From Poindextera sp036494815 (lineage in GTDB: Bacteria; Pseudomonadota; Alphaproteobacteria; Caulobacterales; Caulobacteraceae), in NCBI GenBank assembly GCA_036494815.1, contig DASXNV010000050.1, positions 55,821 to 119,820 of the forward strand: a stretch of DNA of 64,000 nt, in the 5' to 3' direction. Within the stretch, counting starts at the first letter, position 1; each line of letters begins with the position of its first letter. Shown one piece after another: positions 51,491 through 60,280 of this stretch. The notes beneath the pieces were generated by a model. That model was not told where the DNA came from and ran no database searches. It worked only from the letters and a program-made list of their open reading frames with translations. The translations under genes were made by a program, and so were the position numbers.

Positions 51491-54430
51491 TCAGCCAACT
51501 AGGCCTTGGCGTCCTGGGACGGAAATGGCGCCCTTGCCGACCAAGGTTTCCTCCACCTCCTGATGGGCCGATTGGCTGGTCCAGTGAGACACCTTGATCA
51601 GCAGTTCGCGCAGCTGGATGGGCTTGGCGATGTGATCGTTCATGCCCGCGGCCCGGCATTGGGCCACCTGCTCGTCCATGACATTGGCGCTCAACGCCAG
51701 AATCGGCGTCTCGCGGTTCAGGTCCGCCGACGCGCGGATCGCCCGGGTCGCCGCCAGCCCATCCATGCCGGGCATCTGCATATCCATCAAGATCAGGTCG
51801 TAGCGCCGGCTGATGGCGATCTTCACCGCCTCAAAGCCATTTTCCGCCTCGTCGATACTATGGCCGATCGTCTCCAGCAGGGTGCGCGCCAATTCGCGGT
51901 TCTCGGCGACGTCGTCGACCACCAGGATGTGAGCCGGTCGAGCCTGGGCCACTTCGGCGTCGGCGGGCTCGCTCAGCTCCATGTCTTCACGTGTGGCGGC
52001 TATTGGCGCGAGGATGTCGAAGCTGAAGGTTGAACCGAGGCCGGCTTCCGATTCGACCCCGATTTCGCCTCCCATCATCTCGACCAGGCCCTTGCAGATC
52101 ACCAGTCCAAGCCCGCTGCCCCCGTACTGCCGATTGACCGACGCATCGACCTGAGAGAAGCGCCCAAACAGCCGGCCGAGCTTTTCCGGCGGGATTCCAA
52201 CGCCGGTGTCGATGACGCGCACCTGTAGCCGAGACTGTGCCGGCAGATAGTCGACCGCGACCGTGACGTCCCCCGCCGGGGTGAACTTGATCGCGTTGGT
52301 CAGAAGATTGAGCAGGATCTGTTTCAGACGCGCGCTGTCGGCGTTGATCAGGGCTGGAACGGCGTCCTCGCGCCGGATGTGCAGGCTCAGCTCTTTTTCA
52401 GCGGCCTGGGCGGCCACCAGCTGGGCGGCTTCCTCCACCAAGGTCATGGGATCAAAGGGGTGGGGATCCAGTTCGACCTGGCCCGCTTCCAATTTCGAAA
52501 AATCGAGAATGTCGTTGACCACCGAGAGCAATGACTGGCCGCCATCGACAATGCGTTTCACATAGCGACGCGCGCTTTCCGGCAGGTTCTCGGCTTCGTC
52601 CAGTAATCCAGAAAAGCCGATGATGGCGGTCAGCGGCGTTCGGATTTCGTGGCTCATATTGGCCAGGAACTCCGACTTGGCCACGGCCGCCGCCTCCGCC
52701 GCCACCTTGGCGCGGGCGAGCTCCATCTCCGTTTGTTTGCGTTGAGTGATGTCGCGGATGACGTCCTGAATGGCCACGGCGACGCCGTCAGCGTCGAAGA
52801 TGACCTTGGGCTGCCCTTCAACCCAAATCCAATGACCGTCCTTGTGACGGGCGCGATGCTGCGTGGTGATGGGTGTGGCGTCCGGCCCCGCTGCGATAAA
52901 GTCGGTCAGCGCCGGGAAAATTGTCGCCACATCGTCGGGGTGCGTGAGGTCCAGGGCCCGCATCCCGATCATCTCCTCCGGACGATATCCGAGCGCCGTC
53001 AGGCAGGATGGGGTGACGAAGGTGATTCTTCCGCCACGCGGGTCGAACTGAACGATCATGTCGGTGGCGTTCTCGGCCACCAGGCGATACCGGGCCTCGC
53101 TCTGTCGCAAGACTTCCTCGGCGAGCCGGGCTTCCGTGACGTCCATGATCACGCCGAACAGGGCGACGATCTTGCCGCCGAGCCCGCGTTCGGTGGCGAC
53201 CCGCAGGATGACATGCCGCACGCTGCCATCCGGACGAACGGCGCCGACGCTGGCGGAGAATGGCTGGCCGTCGCTGAGCGCCGCCGTGAACTGGGCGATC
53301 AAGGCGGGGCGGTCGTCCGGATGGCAATGGTCCAGCATGGTCTGCGCGTCAGGAACGCCCTGGAGGGGATCCAGCCCGACGATGCGATAGATTTCGCTCG
53401 ACCAGAGCGTCTCGCCGGATCGCCTGTCATATCGCCAATGGCCGACCCCCGCGATCTCTTCGGCCATCGACGCCCAGCGCTGATCCTCGATGGCGCGCAT
53501 CCAGGCCCGGGCCGCCTTGGCCTCATCCAGCGCCACCGCCAGCGATGTGGTCAGGCGGCGGCGATTGGCCAGCATCGCCGCCGCCGCAAGGATGATCACG
53601 GTGGTCACCGCCAGGAAGATCTGACTGATCAGGAGCCGCTCGGTCAGCCCTTTGGAGCTGGAGGCCGATAGAACCGCGATCTGAGCCACCGTCGCCGCGG
53701 CGGCGATGAGAATCCCCAAGGCGCCGCCCGCCAACTCAAGCTGGAAGGTCATCAGAATTAGAATCGGCAGCACAAGGTAAAAGAGCGGGTATTGCGGCAG
53801 GATAAAAATGATACCCAGGCTCAGAAACAGCAAGCCGAAGAGAATTACGCTGCGCCAGATGGTTTTCTTGTTGAACATTTCGGCCAGGGATGACGCGTTC
53901 AACGCCATCAAGGCCGGCGTCAGCACCAGGACACCGAGGGCGGTCGAGCCATACCACTCGAATAAATACTTGAGATAATGACCCGGTCTCAGAAAATCTA
54001 TCGTCAAGGCGGCGGGAATGCCGGAAACCAGGGGCGCGATGACGCCGCCGATCGCCATGAACACGATCAGGTCCCGCGCGCGCGTGAGGTCGACATCCCG
54101 ACCAACCAACCACCGCACGCCCGCCGCACACAACACGGCGTCGAAGGTGTCAGACAGGTTCAGGCTGACGGCGACCCAGGGCCTGGCCCCAGCCACCAGG
54201 GCGCCGCCCAGGAGGCCACAGAAGCACGTGAAAATGACCGGCGCCCACCGCCTCAGATCGGATTTGAGCAGAGCCGCGACGATGACGGCATTGGCCGGCC
54301 ACATGGCGGTGACGTCGCCGTACTCGCGGGCGTAGTTGATGGCGGCCCAGGACAGCACGAACACCGACAGGCCGGTCAGTCCCAGGTTCACAATGAACGG
54401 GAGCGGCGCACGGCCTTGCCTTGACTCCAT
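51491..54430 (-). CDS. MASE1 hybrid histidine kinase with two PAS domains
   Basis: 979 residues. An N-terminal MASE1 integral sensor domain (about 1-300, eight or so helices, VTAMWPANAVIVAALL) is followed by a coiled linker and two PAS domains (about 325-440 and 445-565, the second with HPDDVATIFPAL). HisKA (NMSHEIRTPLTAIIGFS), HATPase (LTNAIKFTPAGDV, DTGVGIP, GSGLGLVI) and a receiver (LILMDMQMPGMDG, acceptor Asp present) complete it. The signal is unknown. No separate response regulator is adjacent. A promoter with 17-base spacing lies upstream. Confidence 0.93.
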   Translation of the reverse strand: MESRQGRAPLPFIVNLGLTGLSVFVLSWAAINYAREYGDVTAMWPANAVIVAALLKSDLRRWAPVIFTCFCGLLGGALVAGARPWVAVSLNLSDTFDAVLCAAGVRWLVGRDVDLTRARDLIVFMAIGGVIAPLVSGIPAALTIDFLRPGHYLKYLFEWYGSTALGVLVLTPALMALNASSLAEMFNKKTIWRSVILFGLLFLSLGIIFILPQYPLFYLVLPILILMTFQLELAGGALGILIAAAATVAQIAVLSASSSKGLTERLLISQIFLAVTTVIILAAAAMLANRRRLTTSLAVALDEAKAARAWMRAIEDQRWASMAEEIAGVGHWRYDRRSGETLWSSEIYRIVGLDPLQGVPDAQTMLDHCHPDDRPALIAQFTAALSDGQPFSASVGAVRPDGSVRHVILRVATERGLGGKIVALFGVIMDVTEARLAEEVLRQSEARYRLVAENATDMIVQFDPRGGRITFVTPSCLTALGYRPEEMIGMRALDLTHPDDVATIFPALTDFIAAGPDATPITTQHRARHKDGHWIWVEGQPKVIFDADGVAVAIQDVIRDITQRKQTEMELARAKVAAEAAAVAKSEFLANMSHEIRTPLTAIIGFSGLLDEAENLPESARRYVKRIVDGGQSLLSVVNDILDFSKLEAGQVELDPHPFDPMTLVEEAAQLVAAQAAEKELSLHIRREDAVPALINADSARLKQILLNLLTNAIKFTPAGDVTVAVDYLPAQSRLQVRVIDTGVGIPPEKLGRLFGRFSQVDASVNRQYGGSGLGLVICKGLVEMMGGEIGVESEAGLGSTFSFDILAPIAATREDMELSEPADAEVAQARPAHILVVDDVAENRELARTLLETIGHSIDEAENGFEAVKIAISRRYDLILMDMQMPGMDGLAATRAIRASADLNRETPILALSANVMDEQVAQCRAAGMNDHIAKPIQLRELLIKVSHWTSQSAHQEVEETLVGKGAISVPGRQGLVG

Positions 54431-54459
54431 TGAGCGCCCCTGAACGTCGATCCGCCGGT

Positions 54460-54488
54460 CCTATAGAAAACACCCGCAGGATTAACAA
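54460..54488 (-). promoter_or_regulatory. Promoter of the MASE1 kinase gene
   Basis: On the minus strand TTGTTA (54488-54483) and TATAGG (54465-54460) are 17 bases apart, giving a start near 54453 and a leader of about 23 bases with AGGGG before the ATG. Confidence 0.5.
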
Positions 54489-54641
54489 CACGACGTACTC
54501 ACCCCGGCGCAAGAGCGGGTTGAGGAAAAGTGCGACCCGGTGTTCCGCCTGCTTGCCGGTCTAAACTTCAAACCCGATCACGATGACTTCGGGTCGTTTC
54601 AGTCCGAGACCATCTCGATTTGGGGCGTAGAGGCGGAGCCG

Positions 54642-55439
54642 CTATCCGCCCGCGCCGCGCAACCGCCCCGCCACGGGGTGCGAGCTCGACAGGCCGCCGT
54701 CGACCACAATGGCCTGTCCGTCAACATAGGAGCTGTCGTCGCTGGCCAGGAACAGGGCGGCGCCGGCGATCTCTTCGGGCACGCCGCCGCGCTGTAGCGG
54801 ATTGATCTGGCCGATCTTGTCGGCGGTGCCGCGCTCCCGGGCGCGCTCGAAGATCGGCTTGGTCATGCCGGTCTCGATCAGGCCGGGGCAGATGGCGTTG
54901 ACCCGCACCCCGGTGCCGGCTAGCTGCTGGGCGGTGGTCTGGACTAGGTTGATCACCCCTGCCTTGCTGGCGCTGTAGGGAATGCCGCCGGCGCCCGAGC
55001 GCAACCCGGCCACCGAGGCGGTGCAGATGATCGAACCCTTGCCCTTGGGGATCATGGCCTGGGCCGCATGCTTGATGGCCAGGAACGGGCCGATCAGGTT
55101 GATGCGCAACAGGTCGGTCCAGTGCTCGGCGGTGAGTTCGAACAAGGGCGTATAGCCGCCGCTGACCCCGGCATTGGCGTAGCAAACGTCCAGGCGGCCA
55201 TATTCCGACAGCGCCCGGGCCACCGCGGCGGCCACGTCGGCCTCCAGGCCCGCATCGCCGGTCACGCCCACGGCCTTGCCGCCGGCGCCGGTGATGGCGG
55301 CGACCGTCTCGTGCACTGCGTCCACCCGGTCGAAGGCGATGACCTTGGCTCCCTCGGCGGCGAAAAGCCTGGCGCTGGCCCGGCCGATGCCACTGCCGGC
55401 GCCGGTCACCAGCGCCACCCGATCCTGCAATCGTCCCAT
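54642..55439 (-). CDS. SDR-family oxidoreductase
   Basis: A 265-residue classical short-chain dehydrogenase: TGAGSGIGRA nucleotide loop, CYANAGVSGG, the catalytic Ser in CTASVAG and Tyr/Lys in YSASKAG, and the C-terminal YVDGQAIVVDGG. An aspartate after strand 2 (IAFDRVD) points to NAD. Starts at 55448, 55445 and 55439 are all possible. It is divergent from the VOC gene across a shared operator, so the two probably act on the same pathway. Confidence 0.9.
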   Translation of the reverse strand: MGRLQDRVALVTGAGSGIGRASARLFAAEGAKVIAFDRVDAVHETVAAITGAGGKAVGVTGDAGLEADVAAAVARALSEYGRLDVCYANAGVSGGYTPLFELTAEHWTDLLRINLIGPFLAIKHAAQAMIPKGKGSIICTASVAGLRSGAGGIPYSASKAGVINLVQTTAQQLAGTGVRVNAICPGLIETGMTKPIFERARERGTADKIGQINPLQRGGVPEEIAGAALFLASDDSSYVDGQAIVVDGGLSSSHPVAGRLRGAGG

Positions 55440-55493
55440 GACCATCATCCCTGCCTGAGGGGCGCACAAAAGGCGGCGCCGATTGCGATCCGG

Positions 55494-55511
55494 TTTAAAC
55501 AGTTGTTTTAA
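55494..55511. promoter_or_regulatory. Operator candidate between SDR and VOC genes
   Basis: AAACA-gt-TGTTT (55497-55508) within a wider dyad from TTTAAAC to TTTTAA. On the opposite strand it matches the thiolase site at 9001-9018 in 14 of 18 positions. It sits about 50 bases upstream of the SDR start and 97 before the VOC start. Confidence 0.55.
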
Positions 55512-55607
55512 TCTTGGCGAGAGGGTTGCGCGCCCCGCAGCGGGTTGTTCGGTGCGCCGGATCGATTTTGACTGCGGCCGCAGCGCCGCCTGCGGACAGG
55601 AAACCAC

Positions 55608-56300
55608 ATGCAACTCGCCAAGCCCCGCATCGATATTGGCCTGTCCACCAACAACCTGCAGCCTATGCTGGCCTTCTGGCAGGACCGGATCGGCGTCCCC
55701 TTCGATCACAAGCTGCCCATCCGCAAAGGCCATGACCAGTACCGGCACGACCTGATGGGCTCGGTGCTCAAGATCAACCACGTGGCCGCGCCCCTGCCGG
55801 CCGCCCCGCCCAGCGGTTATGCCGAGCTGCTGATCGCCCGGCCCGGCCTGGAGGTGGCCCTGGCCCTGGCCGACGCCGACGGCAATCGCGTTTGTCTGTT
55901 GCCAACCGGCGACCACGGCATAGGCCAGGTGGGTGTGCGCCTGATGGTCTCAGACCTCGACGCCCACCGCCGGTTCTACGCCGACGCCCTGGGCCTGGCC
56001 GAAGAGCCCTACGCCAGGGGCGCCGCTTTCCGCGCCGGCGAGAGCCTAGTGCTGATCGAGCAAGCCGCCGATGCGCCGCAAAACGCCCCCTTCGACGGCC
56101 CGGGCTGGCGCTATCTGACCTTCCAGGTGTTCGCCGTGGACTCCGAGCACGCCCATATCCTGGCCCATGGCGGCCGCGAGGCCCTCGCCCCCCGCACCCT
56201 GGGAACCACCGCCCGCATCTCCATGGTCGTGGACCCAGACGGCAACTGGATCGAGATCTCGCAACGGGCTTCGATCACGGGAAGCCTGGAGCCACGCTGA
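55608..56300 (+). CDS. VOC/glyoxalase-fold protein, two modules
   Basis: 230 residues forming two beta-alpha-beta-beta-beta modules. The first starts IDIGLSTNNLQPMLAFWQDR, the second VGVRLMVSDLDAHRRFYADA, ending in VDPDGNWIEI with the metal-ligand glutamate. Members are dioxygenases, isomerases or epimerases; methylmalonyl-CoA-epimerase-like or glyoxalase roles cannot be told apart. One base after its stop lies the end of a convergent SDR gene. Confidence 0.85.
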   Translation: MQLAKPRIDIGLSTNNLQPMLAFWQDRIGVPFDHKLPIRKGHDQYRHDLMGSVLKINHVAAPLPAAPPSGYAELLIARPGLEVALALADADGNRVCLLPTGDHGIGQVGVRLMVSDLDAHRRFYADALGLAEEPYARGAAFRAGESLVLIEQAADAPQNAPFDGPGWRYLTFQVFAVDSEHAHILAHGGREALAPRTLGTTARISMVVDPDGNWIEISQRASITGSLEPR

Positions 56301-56301
56301 C

Positions 56302-57348
56302 TCAGTCCTCAATAACCTCGACCCGCTTGGACCCCAGCTTGAACGCCAGCACTGTGGCCAGGGCCGCGCCCAGGGCCAGGCCCCACGCAGCCTTGGGCCG
56401 CATCTGGGCGGTGGCGTAGAGGCTGGATTCGCGCACCCCGGTCTGGAACGAACGCTCGCGCAGATCGCGGCCGGCATGGTGCAGGTTGTCGATCCGCGCG
56501 GGATCCAGGCCCCGCGCCGTCTTGGCGCTCAGACGCGCGGTCAGAGCCAGGAACGGGTCGGTCAGGACCGGAACCACGGCGGCGGCCAGGGCCAGAATAC
56601 CCCCGCCCGCGCCCACGGTCAGGTCGCGCACCCTGTGCTCGGCGGCATAGAGAATGGCCTGGGCCACCAGGGGCGTCGCATAGAGGCCGGACGGATGGGC
56701 CACCACGGCCCCGGTCAGGTTGCGCGCATTGTCCTTGCCTGGCGTATCGGCGCCCGACGGCTTGATCAGCGTCACCGAAACCGGCGTGTGGGCGGCCATC
56801 AACTCGGTGCGCAAGGCGTCGGTGAAGCCCTTGACCGCGTGTTTCGAGGCCGAGAACGCCGACTGCAGCGGCAGCGCCACGTCGCTGGCCGCCGCGCCCA
56901 CATTGATCAGCGCCCCGCCGCCCGCCTGGCTGGCGAACTGCTCCACCGCCACCAGCGAGCCGTGCACCACGCCCCAATAGTTGGTGTCGAACAGCCGATG
57001 GTGATCCTCTAGGCTGACGGCGTCGGCCGCTCCAACGATGCTGACGCCGGCGTTATTGACCCAGGTGTCGAACCCGCCGAAGCGGCTGACCGCCACAGCC
57101 GCGATCGCTCGCACATCGCTTTCGCGACCCACATCGGCGGCCACATAGGCCACCTGGGCGCCCTTGGCCGAAAGATCCTCGCACACCGCCTTCAGGGCCT
57201 CTTCGTTGCGCGCGGCCAAAACCAGCCCCGCCCCGCGCGCGGCGGCGGCGCGCGCGGTGGACAGGCCGATGCCCGAGGTGGCGCCGGTGATCACGATCAC
57301 CTGCTGGGCCAAGGGTTTGAGCCGGATCCGGCTGGTCTTGAAATTCAT
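56302..57348 (-). CDS. SDR-family protein with membrane tail and altered catalytic Tyr
   Basis: 348 residues. TGATSGIGLS and WVNNAGVSI identify an SDR, but the catalytic motif reads FSASKHAVKGF: the expected Tyr of YxxxK is Phe (codon TTC), while the Lys is kept. An additional 90 residues follow the core, ending in a hydrophobic helix (AAWGLALGAALATVLAF) and a basic tip, suggesting inner-membrane anchoring. GGAG precedes ATG 57348. Loss or change of redox activity is inferred. Confidence 0.85.
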   Translation of the reverse strand: MNFKTSRIRLKPLAQQVIVITGATSGIGLSTARAAAARGAGLVLAARNEEALKAVCEDLSAKGAQVAYVAADVGRESDVRAIAAVAVSRFGGFDTWVNNAGVSIVGAADAVSLEDHHRLFDTNYWGVVHGSLVAVEQFASQAGGGALINVGAAASDVALPLQSAFSASKHAVKGFTDALRTELMAAHTPVSVTLIKPSGADTPGKDNARNLTGAVVAHPSGLYATPLVAQAILYAAEHRVRDLTVGAGGGILALAAAVVPVLTDPFLALTARLSAKTARGLDPARIDNLHHAGRDLRERSFQTGVRESSLYATAQMRPKAAWGLALGAALATVLAFKLGSKRVEVIED

Positions 57349-57631
57349 CGTCTCACTCCCGGCCGGTTCGCCATGAACGGCGGCCATAGATCTTTAAACC
57401 CGAACTCGCCGCCCGGTATCCAAGGATAGAACAATTTCCAAGGCGAACCAGCGCCTGGGGCGGCGCAGACCCCACAGCGCCGGGGGCGGCGCACGCACCA
57501 ACGAATGGAACGGGCCGTGAAGGGCGCGGTTCCAGATCCGGAGGACCCAGGCGCCTGTCGCCGGGCGCGAAGGCGTCGGCTATAGAACCCCGCAACGGAG
57601 CGCAATCCGACGCTCCTCTCAGGAAACGCAC

Positions 57632-58141
57632 ATGACCGTCAACGCCTACGCCTTCGTCGATCTCTACACCCGCGTCCTGGACACCACCGCCCACCTCCTG
57701 ACCAAGGGCGCCGCCCACGCCGCGGCCACCGGCGTCAGCGAGGCCGACATGCTGGACTGGCGCCTGATCGACGACATGCAGCCCCTGCGCTTCCAGGTGA
57801 TGGTGGTGTGCAACTTCTCGCGCCAATGGCCGGCGCGGGTAGTGGGCCTGCCCCTGCCCGCGGACGTCCCGGTCGATCTGGACCTGGCCGGCTTCCAGGC
57901 CGCCATAGCCGACGCCAAGGCCTATCTGGGCGCCCTGACCCCCGAACAGTTCGCCGGCCGCGACGAGGTCCCCCTGACCGTGACCATCGGCAACGGCATG
58001 GAGCCCACCCTGCCCTCCGGCCAGTGGCTGACCGTCTTCGCCACCACCAACCTCTATTTCCACCTGTCCACCGCCTATGGCGTCCTGCGCGCCCACGGCG
58101 TCCAGATCGGCAAACCGGACCTGTTCGCCAGCGGGCTGTGA
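57632..58141 (+). CDS. DUF1993 family protein
   Basis: 169 residues matching DUF1993, a DinB-like four-helix bundle: LYTRVLDTTAHLLTKGAAHA, MLDWRLIDDMQPLRFQVMVV, and the end YFHLSTAYGVLRAHGVQIGK. It possibly binds metal and has no known reaction. AGGAA lies 8 bases before the ATG. The 283-base region upstream holds no gene. Confidence 0.87.
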   Translation: MTVNAYAFVDLYTRVLDTTAHLLTKGAAHAAATGVSEADMLDWRLIDDMQPLRFQVMVVCNFSRQWPARVVGLPLPADVPVDLDLAGFQAAIADAKAYLGALTPEQFAGRDEVPLTVTIGNGMEPTLPSGQWLTVFATTNLYFHLSTAYGVLRAHGVQIGKPDLFASGL

Positions 58142-58257
58142 GGCAGCGCCCCACCTGTTTGCCCCACGCTACAGCTAGGCCTCGCCCACCGCCGTTCCTA
58201 TCTGCGTGAGGGCGCGGCCGCTGCGCGCGACGCCCGTTCTCGGCAAAGGTGGACACC

Positions 58258-59049
58258 ATGGATCTCGACCTGAAAGACAAACTGGCCCTGGTCAGCGGCA
58301 GCACCGCCGGCATCGGCCTAGCCATCGCCGCCGCCCTGGCTAAGGAGGGCGCCCGGGTGATCGTCAACGGCCGCACCCAGGCGGCGGTGGATCAGGCCAC
58401 AGCCGAGTTGCGCGCCTCCACGGGCGGCGAGGTGCTAGGCTTCGCCGGCGATCTGACCACCGCGGCGGCCGCCGAGGATCTGGTCCGCCGGTTTCCCGAC
58501 GTCGAAATCCTGGTCAACAATCTCGGCATCTTCGAGCCCAAGGCTTTCGAGGCCATTTCCGACGCGGACTGGGTCCGGTTCTTCGAGGCCAATGTGCTCA
58601 GCGGCGTGCGGCTGGCCCGGCTGTACCTGCCGGCGATGAAGCGGGCCGATTGGGGCCGCATCATCTTCATCTCCAGCGAGAGCGCGGTGCAGATCCCGGC
58701 GGAGATGATCCACTATGGCATGACCAAGACCGCCCAGATCGCCGTCGCCCGCGGCCTGGCCGAGGCTGTCACCGGGACAGGCGTCACCGTCAACAGCATC
58801 CTGCCTGGCCCGACGCGGTCGCGCGGCGTCAACGACTTCGTCGACGCCCTTGCCAGGAGCGAGGGCAAATCGTTCGAGGCCTTCGAAACCGAATTCTTCG
58901 AAAAAGTGCGCCCGACCTCGCTGATCAAGCGCTTCGCCACGCCCGAAGAAGTCGCATCCCTTGTCGCCTATGTCGCCAGCCCCCTGGCCTCGGCCACCAC
59001 CGGCGCAGCTCTGCGGGTCGATGGCGGGGTGATCAAAAGCGCGTTTTAG
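58258..59049 (+). CDS. SDR-family oxidoreductase
   Basis: A 263-residue SDR: SGSTAGIGLAIAAAL, NNLGIFEPK, catalytic Ser in FISSESAVQIP, Tyr/Lys in HYGMTKTAQ, C-terminal GAALRVDGGVIKS. An Asn-Gly-Arg after strand 2 (IVNGRTQ) favours NADP. ATG 58258 is used; GTG 58249 is an alternative. The substrate is unknown. Confidence 0.9.
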   Translation: MDLDLKDKLALVSGSTAGIGLAIAAALAKEGARVIVNGRTQAAVDQATAELRASTGGEVLGFAGDLTTAAAAEDLVRRFPDVEILVNNLGIFEPKAFEAISDADWVRFFEANVLSGVRLARLYLPAMKRADWGRIIFISSESAVQIPAEMIHYGMTKTAQIAVARGLAEAVTGTGVTVNSILPGPTRSRGVNDFVDALARSEGKSFEAFETEFFEKVRPTSLIKRFATPEEVASLVAYVASPLASATTGAALRVDGGVIKSAF

Positions 59050-59116
59050 CGGGGGGTGCTGGCGGGCGGGCAGCGCGCCGCCCGGCGTGCATCACTGAGC
59101 CAGTCGTCCCACAGCC

Positions 59117-59377
59117 TCAGCGGCCGAATACGGCCGCCCTAGCCTGAATATCCAATCGGTGCGCTTTAGCCCCACGCCCACTCCACTCCGCCCCATTCCG
59201 GTCCACGGAAAACACCAGCCGGTTCTCCTCGCGGATCTCGATCGCCAGGCGGCTGGGGGACTCCTCCAGGGCCTTTCGGGCCAGGGCGTGCGCGGTGGGT
59301 TCGTCGCAGGCGATTTCGAACATCAGCGTTGGGGAGGAACAACCTGTTTGGTGGGCGAAAAAACTGAAGGCGCGCAT
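59117..59377 (-). CDS. Small uncharacterised protein
   Basis: 86 residues, not recognised. ATG 59377 lies 6 bases after a strong GAGGAGG, so translation is well supported. The chain has alternating strand and helix (LMFEIACDEPTAHALARKAL, LAIEIREENRLVFSVDRNG), a likely small alpha/beta domain, and no signal peptide. The frame extends upstream to 59485 without any ribosome site. Confidence 0.65.
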   Translation of the reverse strand: MRAFSFFAHQTGCSSPTLMFEIACDEPTAHALARKALEESPSRLAIEIREENRLVFSVDRNGAEWSGRGAKAHRLDIQARAAVFGR

Positions 59378-59548
59378 GGCGGCCTCCTCGCATGAATAGG
59401 CGGGAGCGGACTGAACGCGTCTCTCAGCCACCGGAGCCCGAAGCCTCCACCGATGATGCCTGTCTATACGCCGACGCGCGCCCATCGAACACGCGACAGA
59501 GATTGTAAGTGAGGCTCGGCGCGACTCTAACCTTACGATTTCGCCCGG

Positions 59549-60052
59549 TTATTCCGGCGAGAACCCCAGGGACCGGGCCACCGCGCGGCCGTCCTCACAG
59601 CTGGGCGCCACGCCGTGGCTCATGCCGAACACATGGATCAGGTCTTGCAGTTCTGGCTCCTGCACCGCGTGGGCGGCTTCTTCCAGGGTGAACCACTTGG
59701 CCGTGCGCTGGCCCTTCTCGCGCCAGGTCTTGCACCGGCGCACCACTTCCAAAGCGAACACGTGGACCGTGCATGGGCGCGCGGTCCCGTCCGGCAGGCG
59801 CTTTTGGTAGCGATAGAAGCCCAGGGACGACTTGGCCACCCGGCCCTCGATCCCAGCCTCTTCCAACGCTTCTTGGGCCGCGGCGTCGTGGGGCGTTCGG
59901 CCCTTCATCGGCCAGCCCTTGGGGATCACCCAGCGCCCGGTGTCGCGCGACGTGACCAAGAGGATGCGCAGATCCTTGTCGTCCCGCCGGTATGGCAGGG
60001 CGGCGTACTGCACCCCAGGTCCGGGCGCGGTTTTCTGGATCGTGATCGTCAT
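59549..60052 (-). CDS. NUDIX hydrolase, diphosphoinositol-polyphosphate type
   Basis: 167 residues. Strand-rich VQYAALPYRRDDKDLRILLVT leads to a Nudix box variant, KGWPMKGRTPHDAAAQEALEEAGIEG, in which the REUxEE arginine is Gln but the metal-binding glutamates remain. The form resembles the DIPP/Ap4A-type hydrolases of alphaproteobacteria. ATG 60052 has GGAA 5 bases upstream. Substrate: a nucleoside or inositol polyphosphate, not resolved. Confidence 0.87.
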   Translation of the reverse strand: MTITIQKTAPGPGVQYAALPYRRDDKDLRILLVTSRDTGRWVIPKGWPMKGRTPHDAAAQEALEEAGIEGRVAKSSLGFYRYQKRLPDGTARPCTVHVFALEVVRRCKTWREKGQRTAKWFTLEEAAHAVQEPELQDLIHVFGMSHGVAPSCEDGRAVARSLGFSPE

Positions 60053-60225
60053 TGTGTTCCGGGCCAAAAAGAATCAGTGCCCGGAGATTCAAGCGCCAAC
60101 CCAAGATTTGCGCAATGTGACTGTGCGCCGCTATACCAGGGTCGCCCGTGGACCGGGCGCTCAACAAGAAACGTCAGACATCGGACGATTCGCCGAGCTT
60201 TGATCAGAATTCTTGGGCGCCGAGC

Positions 60226-60247
60226 CTGTCAGGATACTGTCAGACGC
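60226..60247 (+). promoter_or_regulatory. Pho-box-like direct repeat before the TonB receptor gene
   Basis: CTGTCAG-gata-CTGTCAG-acgc: two 7-base repeats with an 11-base period, differing from the PhoB consensus half-site CTGTCAT only at the last base of each. A -10-like GATAAG (60255-60260) follows at about the distance seen in PhoB-activated promoters. Confidence 0.55.
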
Positions 60248-60280
60248 CCCTGATAAGGCCCCGCTCCATCACGAGTGGAG

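Noticed and set aside
55449..55916. N-terminal extension of the SDR frame upstream of 55448
   Set aside because: It overlaps the VOC gene in antisense and the shared operator; SDR homology starts at the ATG cluster 55439-55448.
57507..57531. GGAAC-16-GGTT as a general-stress (EcfG) promoter before the DUF1993 gene
   Set aside because: The -10 half reads GGTT instead of CGTT and the stretch is itself an inverted repeat, so the match is not convincing.
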